From the NCBI GenBank assembly GCA_016699445.1, contig CP064976.1:744001-808000 (forward strand): 64,000 nt of DNA. Reading direction: 5' to 3'. The position numbers were made by a program, and so were the translations under genes. Origin of the DNA: Deltaproteobacteria bacterium (GTDB taxonomy: Bacteria; UBA10199; JACPAL01; GCA-016699445). Shown one piece after another: positions 29,091 through 39,787 of this stretch. Within the stretch, counting starts at the first letter, position 1; every line of letters begins with the position of its first letter. Below the pieces are notes generated by a model. That model searched no databases. It saw only the letters and a program-made list of their open reading frames with translations, and had not been told where the DNA came from.

Positions 29091-30264
29091 TCAGTTTCAC
29101 CTGTAGTCAATTTTGAGTTGCTCAATATTTCTTGATAAAGCTTAACGAAATGAAGGGAGATAGAATCCCAAGAATAATTCTGGGCAACAAAATCCTTCCA
29201 AGCAGAAGCTACGCTTCCTAAAACACCATTTTCCCCAAGAAGTCGAGTCAAGCCTTCCGATATACCTTTTACAGTGGCAGCAACTTCAAGATTTGGATTT
29301 ATTAGACGCACCTCACTAAAGCCACATTGATCGGTAAGCAGCGCGGGAACACCACAGATACCTGCTTCTAAAGCAACAATGGACATTGCCTCTTGTCGAG
29401 AAGGAACTACTAATAGTTTGGCGCTATGATAGACCGCAGACTTCTCAATACCATTGACATAACCTAAAAAGTGAACACGATCACTTAAATGTTCTTTTAA
29501 AGTAAAATTTTTTAATTCCATTAACATTCCTTCATCTGGACCAGCTAATACAAGATGGTACTCTGGAATTTGAGATTGCACTAAGGCAAATGCTTGCAAT
29601 AACAAATCAGGACCTTTAATCAAATTAAGTCGTCCCATAAAAAGTATTATCGGAAGCCCAAATAAATCTTTATGTTTTATAAATGATTTTATGTCTGTCT
29701 CTGGAAAATCCTCTTTACTGACTCCATTAGGAATGACCACAATCTTTGAGATATCTACTCCATAACTCTCAAAATGTGAAAATTCATTGCGAGTCACGGC
29801 TATCCAACCTGAAGCATTTTGAATAATAGAATTACCAATTGTAATATTATAAAGTCGTTTTAACCAGCTTGACCGCCCAAATATAGGCAACGTACCAGCC
29901 GGACACACTACATAAGGTTTTTTAAAAAGCATATAGCTATGTAAACAATGGCGTTAAGTACACTCCAGTGCGACATTAGATGCACAAGATCAGCATCTCT
30001 CACTAATTTGCTAATGATTTTACATTGCTTCCAGTTAATATATGGCACTTGAAAACGTTTCCATAAAGTTTTTATCGTCACAACTTTGACAGGAAATAAA
30101 ACTGAGGCCCTTGCTCCATCTATACCTGCATCTAGAGTTAAAATAGTGCATTTAAGTCCAGCCCTTGAGAGAAAACGACTCATCTGGAATGTTCTTTCAG
30201 CCCCACCCCCGCCTGAATTGAGATCAATTGAAGGATTCACATTAAGTATATGCATACTTCTCAC
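29087..30264 (-). CDS. Glycosyltransferase family 4, frameshifted
   Basis: Restored length about 390 residues. The start is GTG 30264 or ATG 30255 (MHILNVNPSIDLNSGGGGAE, the N-terminal glycine loop). After the break the donor domain is complete: VVIPNGVSKEDF, ILFMGRLNLIKGPDLLLQA and EAMSIVALEAGICGVPALLT. The frame is lost in a run of six T on the + strand (29918-29923); a seventh joins IAICFLK to KPYVVCPAGTLP. It would add a sugar to the lipid-linked repeat unit. The donor is unknown. It overlaps the reductase gene by four bases. Confidence 0.83.
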
Positions 30265-30272
30265 TTTATTTT

Positions 30273-31208
30273 TTATGAGCCATAAAGGTTTTTGGAATAT
30301 ATTGCATAATCATACAAAGATTTTTCAAAATTAACAGGCGATTTGAATCCAAACTGCAATAACTTCTCGGAAGAGTACTTACGTGAAGGATTGGCATTAT
30401 CTTTTTTTAGGAGATAAAGCAAAAAAGACAACAAGCCTTTCGGGAATGGAATGAAGGGCAGTTTATAACCCGAAATCGCAAACTCTTTCATTAAAACACT
30501 TTCTACATCGCAATAATTATTCATAGAGTGATTATCATCGGAAATATTAAATATTTCTCCCCCAATCTTTTCTTTATAATCAGCTAAAAATATAATGGCA
30601 GCCACAACATTATCTACTGAAACTAAATTCATCTGCCGTCGTCCAAATAGACTTGATTTGAGATAGTTCTTAAACTTGTTTTGCTTTAAAAGACTCACAA
30701 TAAGTTTTTTCAGGTTTTCACCATTATAACCAAAAACAGCGGTGGGACGAAGAATAGCGACATCAAAACTGTCTTGAGCCTTTTTTAAGATAGTTTGTTC
30801 GATTTTAAGCTTAATTAGAGCATACTCAGTTACAGGGTGACATAAGGTATCTTCTGTAACAAAATCAACATTAACACGACCAACAACGGATGCCGTACTA
30901 CAATGAATCAATCGTTTAATATTGGCGACCTTGCAAGCTTCTAGCAAATTCTCACAGGCAATCAGATTCTCCTTTTCTCCAAAATTCTTAAGGTAAACAA
31001 GATTAACTACTGTACAATTTGCTTCCAGTAACTCATTAAGCGCATCTCGATCACCAATATGACCATAGATCATTTTTAGATTAGGGGACTTTATATCAAG
31101 CCTCGATCTAGATAGAATCTTAATTTTATATTCACCTCTTCTGAGAAACTCATTAACAAGATGAGTACCGATATATCCGGAAGCACCAATAACAACAATT
31201 GTATTCAT
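30273..31208 (-). CDS. NAD-dependent epimerase/dehydratase (extended SDR)
   Basis: 311 residues. IVVIGASGYIGTHLVNEFL binds NAD; CSTASVVGR holds the active serine region; the usual YxxxK appears as YALIKLKIEQ. C-terminal ISDDNHSMNNY resembles epimerases acting on UDP-HexNAc. The reading frame continues upstream without a stop into the remnant of an SGNH-type gene, so the two may be read as a fusion today. The true start is taken as the ATG at 31208. Confidence 0.8.
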   Translation of the reverse strand: MNTIVVIGASGYIGTHLVNEFLRRGEYKIKILSRSRLDIKSPNLKMIYGHIGDRDALNELLEANCTVVNLVYLKNFGEKENLIACENLLEACKVANIKRLIHCSTASVVGRVNVDFVTEDTLCHPVTEYALIKLKIEQTILKKAQDSFDVAILRPTAVFGYNGENLKKLIVSLLKQNKFKNYLKSSLFGRRQMNLVSVDNVVAAIIFLADYKEKIGGEIFNISDDNHSMNNYCDVESVLMKEFAISGYKLPFIPFPKGLLSFLLYLLKKDNANPSRKYSSEKLLQFGFKSPVNFEKSLYDYAIYSKNLYGS

Positions 31209-31355
31209 ATTTATTCTATCTTTCCTGTAATGCCTGATTATTTTTTGAATACAAGATTCTTTAGGATGTATCCCATCAAAAAATTCAGCTTCATCGCATC
31301 CTGCTAAAACCGGATTATAAGAGCCAAGAATATCAAGATTATACTTTTTAGCTAG
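31209..31355 (-). pseudogene. C-terminal remnant of an SGNH-type O-acyltransferase/hydrolase
   Basis: Reading in from the insertion-sequence edge, 49 codons are open: LAKKYNLDILGSYNPVLAGC then DEAEFFDGIHPKESCIQKII. FFDGIHP carries the DxxH that forms the catalytic Asp-His pair in SGNH/DltD-like proteins, and GSYxPxxxGC-FYDGxHPKESC is usual at their C-terminus. Everything upstream of this point is missing and replaced by the IS element. The stop has also been lost, so the frame runs on into the next epimerase. An MBOAT remnant stands on the other side of the IS. Confidence 0.7.
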
Positions 31356-31359
31356 TCGT

Positions 31360-31371
31360 CCCTGAAAAAGT
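31360..31371 (+). repeat. Left terminal inverted repeat of the IS
   Basis: ccctgaaaaagt, exact inverse of 32785-32796. Similarity may extend outward to 31353 (tagtc) with mismatches. Confidence 0.7.
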
Positions 31372-31377
31372 CTAAAA

Positions 31378-32688
<1,311 letters not shown>

Positions 32689-32784
32689 GCTGATTTCCCC
32701 AGATTTTGATGCGTTCTCTCCAAAAACTGGGGATTCCCATACCACTAAACATCACTTCTAGCCAGTTTTTATAAGGACTAAATT

Positions 32785-32796
32785 ACTTTTTCAGGG
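32785..32796 (-). repeat. Right terminal inverted repeat of the IS
   Basis: actttttcaggg, exact inverse of 31360-31371, followed by five further G before the flank. Confidence 0.7.
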
Positions 32797-32802
32797 GGGG
32801 GA

Positions 32803-32986
32803 CTAATTAAAAACAGATGACCCTAAAAGTAATCCAACAAATACAGGGTTCCAATATCCATAAATAAATATGGAAGCTACCTCCAACCAAATAACTGAAA
32901 AATTATTGTTATATTTTGCTAACCAAAAAAATTAACCAAATGACAGGAAGATATAAAAAAATAAAAATGTATTAATTAAAAAACAT
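32803..32986 (-). pseudogene. N-terminal remnant of an MBOAT-family O-acyltransferase
   Basis: ATG at 32986, 20 bases after the wzy stop. MFFN is followed by an in-frame TAA, then YIFIFLYLPVIWLIF, then a one-base break in a run of seven T, then AKYNNNFSVIWLEVASIFIY and GYWNPVFVGLLLGSSVFN up to the IS edge. FYGYWNPxxxxLLLGSxxFN is the standard first section of MBOAT proteins such as AlgI. These transfer acyl groups to exported polysaccharide, usually together with an SGNH partner. The remaining 400-odd residues are gone. The nonsense codon and frame break show decay beyond the IS insertion. Confidence 0.68.
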
Positions 32987-33005
32987 TAATTTTCGAAGCT
33001 AAAAG

Positions 33006-34511
33006 CTATGTTACAGCTACATGTTGAGGGTTCGAAACCTGTCTTATGTTAGGGAAAAAATATTTATAAATATATATTGAAGCACTAATTGGAATTATTT
33101 CACCTAACATCCAATCAATCCCATAACTGTTAATTATCATAAAAAATGCAATAAAAACAGCATTTCTTTTAAAAGCTAAAAATAGAGGATTTGAATTTTC
33201 AAAACCCACATAAATCCCCTTAATGAGCTAAGCGACTATAAAAAATAGTGGGAGAGAAAAATATCCTCCAAAAAGCACATAGAGTTCGGAGTATAAGCCC
33301 AACTGATCCGATTGATAGTTTTCCATTACCCGAGATTTCAGAGGGACTCCTGTATCAGAAAAATATGGGTTATAAAGAAACTGTAAGGTAAATGATATTC
33401 GTGGTTGGTCAAATACATCAAATCCAGGAGTAAAAATGTTATCGATTAAACTTTTGCCGTAGGCTGGCAAATTAACAACCGAACTATATGTTTTTTGGTT
33501 TGTGATAATATCTACATTATAATCCAGATATCCCAATCGATCAAAAAGAGGTGCTAACAATAGCATTCCATTAAATGAATAATTAATGCTACTAATTGCA
33601 TCTGCTGATAGCTGAATCGCTCGGCTAATATTAATACCTTGATGATCTTTGTCTTGTTGAGATCGTATATAGGTCGACATCAAAAAAAGCAGAGACATTA
33701 ATGCTAAAATAAACGGGAGAACAGCAAGGCCAAAACCAACTTGCCAAGTACGAAATTTCATACACCCATAAATTATTAAATTAACAATAATAATAGATTG
33801 GATAAGGCCTAAGATCGCACCTCGACTACCAATCATCATATGTAGCATCATCTCAGCCATAACTAATCCTACTAATATGATATATGACCGCTGAGAGAGA
33901 GATTGTTTATATATATATATATATACGATCACCATCATAATAATAATGCTCTGACTAATAAATATCGAGAGAACAAGAAACGGCCTACTAAGAATGCCTG
34001 AGCTGAAGAGAGTAGCTTTAGAATAGGAAATAAAAATAACTAAAGTCAGAATAAATATAACTCGATTTGTAGAACTTGCCTTCCAATTCCCAACATCAAT
34101 GACTTTGTTAGCTTTAAACTTCTTAGCGCTAAACCCAGCATAAAGAAAAAAATTAGCTATAATAATAAAGAGAACAGTATAATTTAAGGATTGTGGAGTT
34201 ATTGAAGAAGGAAACCTTAAAAAGGTAACTGAAAATGGATATAAAGTCAGAGTTAATATCCGCATCGAGTAATAAAAGATAATTATATATGTTAAAATAA
34301 TTACAAAGGGATCGCGGCTCCTTCTCTCAAGAAATAAAGCAAAGTGGGTCTGCATACATACAACTATACCCAAAAAAAATGTTTGTTGGTTAACATACTC
34401 ATTTTCACTAGAGAAAAAATAGGCATAAGTACTTAAAATAAGTATGATCAAATTAAATACTATTAAAATAGTATTTAAATCTATAAAGCGTCCTCTTTTT
34501 TCACTTATCAT
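33006..34511 (-). pseudogene. wzy: O-antigen/oligosaccharide repeat-unit polymerase (Wzy-like) with an in-frame amber stop
   Basis: From ATG 34511 there are about ten hydrophobic segments and a large hydrophilic loop near residues 290-410, the usual plan of O-antigen polymerases. At 33228-33230 a TAG ends the frame at residue 427, but the same frame continues with membrane-like sequence (LIKGIYVG, AVFIAFFMIINSYGIDWM, ISASIYIYKYFF) to a stop at 33006. A full product would be about 501 residues. Truncation would remove the last one or two membrane helices. It polymerises repeat units in the periplasm. No other Wzy candidate is in the window, nor a Wzx flippase. Confidence 0.72.
33908..33925. 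repeat. (TA)9 dinucleotide tract inside wzy
   Basis: Eighteen bases of alternating TA, coding the YIYIYK stretch on the minus strand. Loss or gain of one unit would shift the frame. Confidence 0.85.
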
Positions 34512-34523
34512 TTCAAAAATTCT

Positions 34524-35705
34524 CTATAAATACAGACTAAAAATTTCTTTTTCATTTAAGCTCTGATGAATAGGTAAATAAAAACGCGTATGCCTCAAAT
34601 TCCAAGCACGATTATGGAATTCTCTATTCATATTTACTTCTGGGGGCAAGTCCGGCCAAGAAGTTACAGGAAAATTCTTACTTTCTAAGTACTCATAAAT
34701 CTCTAGGGCTGTAGAAAACTCGGTTTTATAAGCCGCCAGGTAAGGTAGCCATTCATTTTCTATTGGTCGTTCTGCTGGTACAATTTTGTTTGAAATTGAA
34801 CTCTGAAACAATACTTTATCCCATAATGCTTGATTATGTTGGCGTCTTTTTGAAACTTGTTCCATGTCCAATAAGATACTTCCCAACAAACGCTTAGATA
34901 AAAAACTTAAATCTGGTTCACTGAATTGGCTCAGTTGAATCGGTTTAATAGTTGATGCATCAATAAAAGGTTCCGACTTCTTTCGCCATGAACGAATACC
35001 TAATTTTTGCAAAATACGTTTTATCAGCCAAATCATTGGACGAACCCAATGCCTATTTCTATGAAGTCCCATTTGTTCTTGAAACTTTTGCAGTTGTTTT
35101 GGCCAAAGGTTAGGCAAACCAAAAGAATTAATTTGACCCTCACTCAACTGAGACGGTCCGCTTGAACGGACAACTAAAACAGCACCATCGGGAATGGGCA
35201 AATGCTTATGAGGGCTATAAAGAACAAAATCACCAAAAGAACCTATACCCTTCACTGGTCTAAAAACATGAGTTGCATCTTCAATAAACCAACAACCTAG
35301 TTTGATACAAAAGTCACTTATTTCCTGCGAAAAATTTGAACGTCCAAAATAATGAACTAATAAAAATAAATCTGGCGGATGATCAATCGCAAGCTTATAA
35401 CAAACAGCGATATCTGGTTACATATGCTGTGTTATGGGGTAAAAAATAAATTTAGCGCCGGTAAATCGCAAAATCATCAAAGAGGTATTACAAAAATAAT
35501 CAGGGATCCAAATGATGAGAGAAGACTCTGTTTTATATTTTTTTCTCCATAAGGAAATAAGGACCAAAGACCAAGCTGACTGTGATAGCCATCCCGAAAC
35601 CTTTCCGTTGATGCTCCAAAATGTAGTTAGCTTTTCGTTCGAGTGAGAAGTTGGCAATAAAATACGTAAAAGATTTTTCCAACTAGGCAATGGTACATGG
35701 ATCAA
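34524..35705 (-). pseudogene. DegT/DnrJ-like PLP aminotransferase with an in-frame ochre stop
   Basis: One continuous frame of 393 codons broken only by TAA at 35418-35420. Before it: WLSQSAWSLVLISLWRKKY and WIPDYFCNTSLMILRFTGA. After it: PDIAVCYK, WFIEDATHVFRP and SFGDFVLYSPHKHLPIPDGA, where the lysine of SPHKH is the likely PLP-binding residue and EDATH the cofactor-stacking acid. The set follows the DegT fold in order. A single base change would explain the stop; the first fragment lacks the PLP site and the second lacks the N-terminal half, so activity should be lost. It starts four bases into the deacetylase stop. Confidence 0.75.
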
Positions 35706-36601
35706 AACGCACCATCCTTACTTAAAGCCCAAGCATCTAAACTTGCACAATCTCTTGCATACTTAAAATCTGCAGCGCCTTCTAAAAAAGCGCCTAATAA
35801 ACGGTTTGAAAAAACTTTATAGTTTAGCTGGCTATCTTGCAAAGCTGAACAATCTCGACGTAGAGCAAAAGGGGAAACTCCAGAAGAATTATCACCACGT
35901 AAACCGCTATAGATGTAGCGAAATCTACGACGCGCTGTGATCAGTGCTTTATCGCTGAAACTACGAAGATCACCAAAAGTATAAGCGAAGTGATCAATTG
36001 AAGTGCCTAAACGCCTCTCAAGTATATCCGCCCCTGAGATAACTTCTCTCTCTAAGTCTGACTGAGAGTCAATGAGTCCTAATCGGGCATGACTACGAGT
36101 ATGACTACCGATGCAATGACCTTGTTCCAAAAGAGCTTCTAGATCAGCCCATGTCATATTTTGCCAATTTTCAGGTAAAAGTTCAGGAGGTGGACCATAG
36201 TAGATATTTTTGGAAATAAAATCTCTAGATTCTTTTCGGTTTTGTAATTCAATAAAATCTGAAACAACAAAAAATAAGGCTTTAATCTTCATTGGATTTA
36301 AAACTTGCTCAGCAACCACTCGATTAGATGCAAAACCATCATCAAATGTAACCAATAAGTTTGACCCACGAATTTTTTCTTCACCAGAAATCATAGCTTC
36401 AAACTGCTTAGGGGTAACAAAAGACCAGCTGCGCGATAACCAACGCAATTGTGCAGCGAAACAATCCTGATCGTCAGGTGATATATCATGATAGAGAAGT
36501 ACTCTTAGACGATTATTTGAACTTCCAAATAAATTCTTAACTGAGTATATCAACTTTAACGGATAATAGGCGCTTGCTAAAATATTATGATGGAGTGACA
36601 T
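35702..36601 (-). CDS. Polysaccharide deacetylase-family protein
   Basis: 299 residues. VLLYHDIS opens the domain; LLVTFDDGFASN is NodB motif 1 with the metal-binding Asp; HCIGSHTRSHARL is motif 2. The catalytic domain of about 180 residues is followed by a C-terminal extension without clear features. No signal peptide is obvious. It removes acetyl groups from a glycan or its precursor. It is the second deacetylase in the window and differs from the one at 6.9-7.7 kb, which has membrane anchors. Its start follows a FemAB-like gene by 32 bp. Confidence 0.85.
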   Translation of the reverse strand: MSLHHNILASAYYPLKLIYSVKNLFGSSNNRLRVLLYHDISPDDQDCFAAQLRWLSRSWSFVTPKQFEAMISGEEKIRGSNLLVTFDDGFASNRVVAEQVLNPMKIKALFFVVSDFIELQNRKESRDFISKNIYYGPPPELLPENWQNMTWADLEALLEQGHCIGSHTRSHARLGLIDSQSDLEREVISGADILERRLGTSIDHFAYTFGDLRSFSDKALITARRRFRYIYSGLRGDNSSGVSPFALRRDCSALQDSQLNYKVFSNRLLGAFLEGAADFKYARDCASLDAWALSKDGAF

Positions 36602-36633
36602 TTATTTATGGATATTTTTAATGTAAATTATCT

Positions 36634-37626
36634 TTATATATTCTTTATACGACGTTTGATTAAATAATTTGCAGCATAATTTAGAGGCGCAGAGGTTGAG
36701 CGATCCCATTCTCCAAGATAGGAAAGGATCTCTGCACCTGTTCCTTTTTTAAAATCAAACACGCCTTTATTATTTATTGGATCGATACCGCTCATGTCAT
36801 ACCATCGTATACCTTGTTCTGAACATCGCCTCATCAACTCCCAAAACGTAGCATGAGATGCATAGACTTTACGTGCAGCTGGAGATGCAGCAGCAAAAAT
36901 ATCCCAAGCTTTGTATCCCATCAATAAAGCTCCTCGCAAAGCCAATAATTTCCCCTCTGAATCATTACAACGGATAACAAGACAATCCTTCCCAAAAATT
37001 TCAAGTATTGCTTTTAAAGAAGAATGAGAAAATTGCTCAGGTAAATTTTTATGTGCTTCCATAGCACTGTATAAATCCATCATCTCATCAGGATTCGGGT
37101 TTTGCCAAACTTCGGTAGTATTACCATATTTTAAAGATCGACGTAAATTATGCCTCCAATTGCGGCTAGCATTTTCTTCACGACATTTTTCATCTTTTAC
37201 AAGGGAATAAAAAGCACTAAGGCCAGTTAATATTGGGGAGCGAGGTCGTGACCAACCAGCAGATTTTAAAAAATTCATATCTTCATTACCCTGCTCTCGC
37301 ATAGGATTAATTCTACAATATAAATATTTTACCCCAATAGCTTCCTTAAGAGCATCCCAAAAGGATTCATTCCAAGACTCAATATTTCCAATGGGACCTC
37401 CAAGTACCCATGCCAAAGCAACTCCAAAACGAAACTTCCTTACTAACACTTGTGCCATCGCCACTATCTGTTCATTTTTTTTTGCTATTAATCTATAAGG
37501 AACCCAACCAAATTGAGAGCGATACACGCCCCAACTATAACTCTGATAAATAGTATAATCTGGAAATTGCATTAAAGATTGATCCCAATCTATTTTTGTA
37601 TCTTTTGTCAGGTGCCATTTTAGCAT
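36634..37626 (-). CDS. FemAB/GNAT-type peptidyl or acyl transferase
   Basis: 330 residues. IYQSYSWGVYRSQFGWVPYR, ALAWVLGGPIG, RNWRHNLRRSLKYGNT and YDMSGIDPINNKGVFDFKKG match FemABX (methicillin-resistance-type) proteins, which have two linked GNAT folds. Members use aminoacyl-tRNA to add amino acids to peptidoglycan, or add acyl groups to polysaccharide precursors. In polysaccharide loci their role is poorly known; amino-acid modification of the glycan is one possibility. Confidence 0.8.
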   Translation of the reverse strand: MLKWHLTKDTKIDWDQSLMQFPDYTIYQSYSWGVYRSQFGWVPYRLIAKKNEQIVAMAQVLVRKFRFGVALAWVLGGPIGNIESWNESFWDALKEAIGVKYLYCRINPMREQGNEDMNFLKSAGWSRPRSPILTGLSAFYSLVKDEKCREENASRNWRHNLRRSLKYGNTTEVWQNPNPDEMMDLYSAMEAHKNLPEQFSHSSLKAILEIFGKDCLVIRCNDSEGKLLALRGALLMGYKAWDIFAAASPAARKVYASHATFWELMRRCSEQGIRWYDMSGIDPINNKGVFDFKKGTGAEILSYLGEWDRSTSAPLNYAANYLIKRRIKNI

Positions 37627-37678
37627 AGAGAGTAGTACTGATATTTGAATAGTTAGATCTATTATAGGAAAATCTGCT

Positions 37679-38659
37679 TTATTGTTTATGAGCTAAGACT
37701 ACAATCATGTCATTACCCCAGTTTGCAAGATCGAATCGTCTTAATGATTCTTGAAATGCATGTGTCGCTCGTAAACTGATTTGGTGTTTAAAAACATCTG
37801 GTAACAATCCAGCTTGCGCAGCCACAGTAAACATTTCTGGATAGGAAAAAGTACATAAATTAATAATTTGAAGGTCGTAACGAGCGGCATAGTTCTGAAT
37901 ATCAGCAGGTCTAAAATGATAGAGATGGATTGGTAGCTCAACGCAATTACGTGCGAGACGATAGATCAACCCGTCATAATTGGGCACTGCGATAATCGCT
38001 TGTCCGCCCACAATCAGATGTTTACGCAAAAAATCAAAATAACGAGCGGGAGAATGTACATGCTCAAGAGACCAATTCATCCGAATAACACCGAAACGCC
38101 GTTCTTTTGGAACTTCCGCGATATCCTTCCACGCCTCAACTCCAGCTGCAGTTAAAGATTCCAGGGCGTGAGAACCAACCTCAACTCCTGCAACTTGTGT
38201 AAATCGTCGGTAACTCATTAACGATCCAGCCTCGTCCCAAAAATGAGCTTTCGCACCAGCTCCACAACCTATATCGAGAAAACAGCCCTGACCTCCTTCA
38301 TTATAATATTTAAGAACTGGGTCAGAAACTTTCGGCCTGACTAATGGTGCAAGACGTTTACTAATAATAGGAATGAGATTAGCGATATATGCAAATATAC
38401 TATTAGCGATTTTAGTAGCAATTAGCCGCGCATAGCGGCTCCATCTTGAAGGAGCGAGATGATAATAATATCCTGAAGTATAGTACTGACCCATCTCCCT
38501 CACAGAGGGGCGTGGATTTGTATAATGCAACCCACATTTTAAACAAGACACAATATTAAACAACTCTCGAGTGGTATGATACAACTTATCAGTTTGCTGC
38601 GTCACATTTACTGCATCAGTCGAGCCGCAAAAATCGCATTCAACCGTTTCCAAGTTCAC
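37679..38659 (-). CDS. Class I SAM-dependent methyltransferase with zinc-finger N-terminus
   Basis: 326 residues. CDFCGS and CLKCGLHYTNPRPS give a four-cysteine zinc site; GCFLDIGCGAGAKAHFW is the SAM-binding motif; RMNWSLEHVHSPARYFDFL and VGGQAIIAVPNYDG complete the Methyltransf_23 pattern. The open frame begins at a GTG at 38659, but AAGGAG lies only two bases before it and eight or so before a TTG at 38653, which may be the real start. It is the first gene after the terminator at 38.7 kb, so it probably heads a transcription unit running left. Confidence 0.84.
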   Translation of the reverse strand: MNLETVECDFCGSTDAVNVTQQTDKLYHTTRELFNIVSCLKCGLHYTNPRPSVREMGQYYTSGYYYHLAPSRWSRYARLIATKIANSIFAYIANLIPIISKRLAPLVRPKVSDPVLKYYNEGGQGCFLDIGCGAGAKAHFWDEAGSLMSYRRFTQVAGVEVGSHALESLTAAGVEAWKDIAEVPKERRFGVIRMNWSLEHVHSPARYFDFLRKHLIVGGQAIIAVPNYDGLIYRLARNCVELPIHLYHFRPADIQNYAARYDLQIINLCTFSYPEMFTVAAQAGLLPDVFKHQISLRATHAFQESLRRFDLANWGNDMIVVLAHKQ

Positions 38660-38718
38660 CTCTCCTTAAAATAAATTTAATCAGTTCCCTTTTAATAATA
38701 TTAAATTCAAAATCTCAT

Positions 38719-38752
38719 AAAAAAAATATCCCTGATCTCATTGGTATCAGGG
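38719..38752 (-). terminator. Intrinsic terminator
   Basis: On the minus strand a 7-bp perfect stem (CCCTGAT / ATCAGGG, 38730-38752, 9-base loop) is followed by three bases and a run of eight T. It lies in the only gap of more than 150 bp on the minus strand of this block, 73 bp after the GT2 stop, and separates the CDP-sugar genes from the deacetylase/FemAB unit. Confidence 0.8.
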
Positions 38753-38824
38753 TTAAAAATACTTAATAACTTTGTAAGACTACACTATTTGAAACTTCAC
38801 GATGAGTGCTTAAACATTTACTTT

Positions 38825-39787
38825 TTAGCTTATTTTTTTTACTGGTCTTATAGTATTGCTCAAAAATTTATAAATTGGTTCTATAATTTTGCAAGGTAAA
38901 TAACTAATGATCCATAAGACCCACAATTTACGTGTATGACTAGGAATTTGTCTTATAATTTTTCGTGCTTCTTTTGAAGATCCATTACGCCATTGTTGAA
39001 CAGCTTGCTTGAACTTTAAGCTGTTTTTTGCCAAATTTAAAGAACTAGAGTACTTTTGAGCTATAAAACTATCCTCAATTAATTGATTCAACATGGTTTC
39101 GGTTTCATCTACAAGTGAGTCTGGATACTTCCATGACCAGCTTTCCGAATGAACTCTCCATTTAGCAAGCGCATCGGGTACAAAATCGACTTTCCATTTT
39201 ATACCAATGCGCACAAAAAGATCATACTCTTCTACCATATTAAACTTTTCATCAAACCATTGATTCAATGAATCTAATACGGATTTACGAATAACGGCGG
39301 TTTCAAGCGATATTAAGTAGTTATTTAACAACTCATCAAAACAATAACCCCTATAAGGTTTTTTTTTCTCCAATAAGCGATTTTCAACCCCATCTTCATT
39401 GAAGAAAAAAGTATCAGAATAAACAATTCCAACGTCATTATCGGCTAGAAATAGGGGTATTTGTTTTGAAAGCTTTTCAGGTATCCAAATATCATCGCAG
39501 TCCAAAAAAGCGATAAAATCACCTGAGCTGTTTCTGAGAGCTAAATTACGAGCATGCCCCAATGGTACAGTTTTATCTCCTCGAAAATAGCGTATGCGCT
39601 TATCTTGATAGGATTTGACTATCTCAGAACTATTGTCTGTAGAAGCATTATCCCAGAAAATAATTTCCCAATTAGTATAAGTTTGTGAAAAAATAGAATT
39701 AATCGCCTCTCGTAAATATTTCTGACCATTCAAACAATTCATTACAATACTAACTAGAGGTTGCTTATTTTCTATTAATGGTAACAT
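38825..39787 (-). CDS. Glycosyltransferase family 2
   Basis: 320 residues. PLVSIVMNCLNGQKYLREAI and FWDNASTDNS form the nucleotide-binding N-terminus; FIAFLDCDDIWIPEKL has the DxD-type metal site; VEEYDLFVRIGIKW holds the catalytic-base region. GT-A inverting fold. It adds a sugar to the growing unit on the cytoplasmic side. It starts one base after the aminotransferase stop and is the last gene before the terminator. Donor not predictable. Confidence 0.88.
   Translation of the reverse strand: MLPLIENKQPLVSIVMNCLNGQKYLREAINSIFSQTYTNWEIIFWDNASTDNSSEIVKSYQDKRIRYFRGDKTVPLGHARNLALRNSSGDFIAFLDCDDIWIPEKLSKQIPLFLADNDVGIVYSDTFFFNEDGVENRLLEKKKPYRGYCFDELLNNYLISLETAVIRKSVLDSLNQWFDEKFNMVEEYDLFVRIGIKWKVDFVPDALAKWRVHSESWSWKYPDSLVDETETMLNQLIEDSFIAQKYSSSLNLAKNSLKFKQAVQQWRNGSSKEARKIIRQIPSHTRKLWVLWIISYLPCKIIEPIYKFLSNTIRPVKKIS

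Noticed and set aside
33228..35420. Stop-codon reassignment or readthrough (TAG in wzy, TAA in the aminotransferase)
   Set aside because: TAA, TAG and TGA all end intact genes in the window, and the two interrupted genes sit in a zone with other decay.
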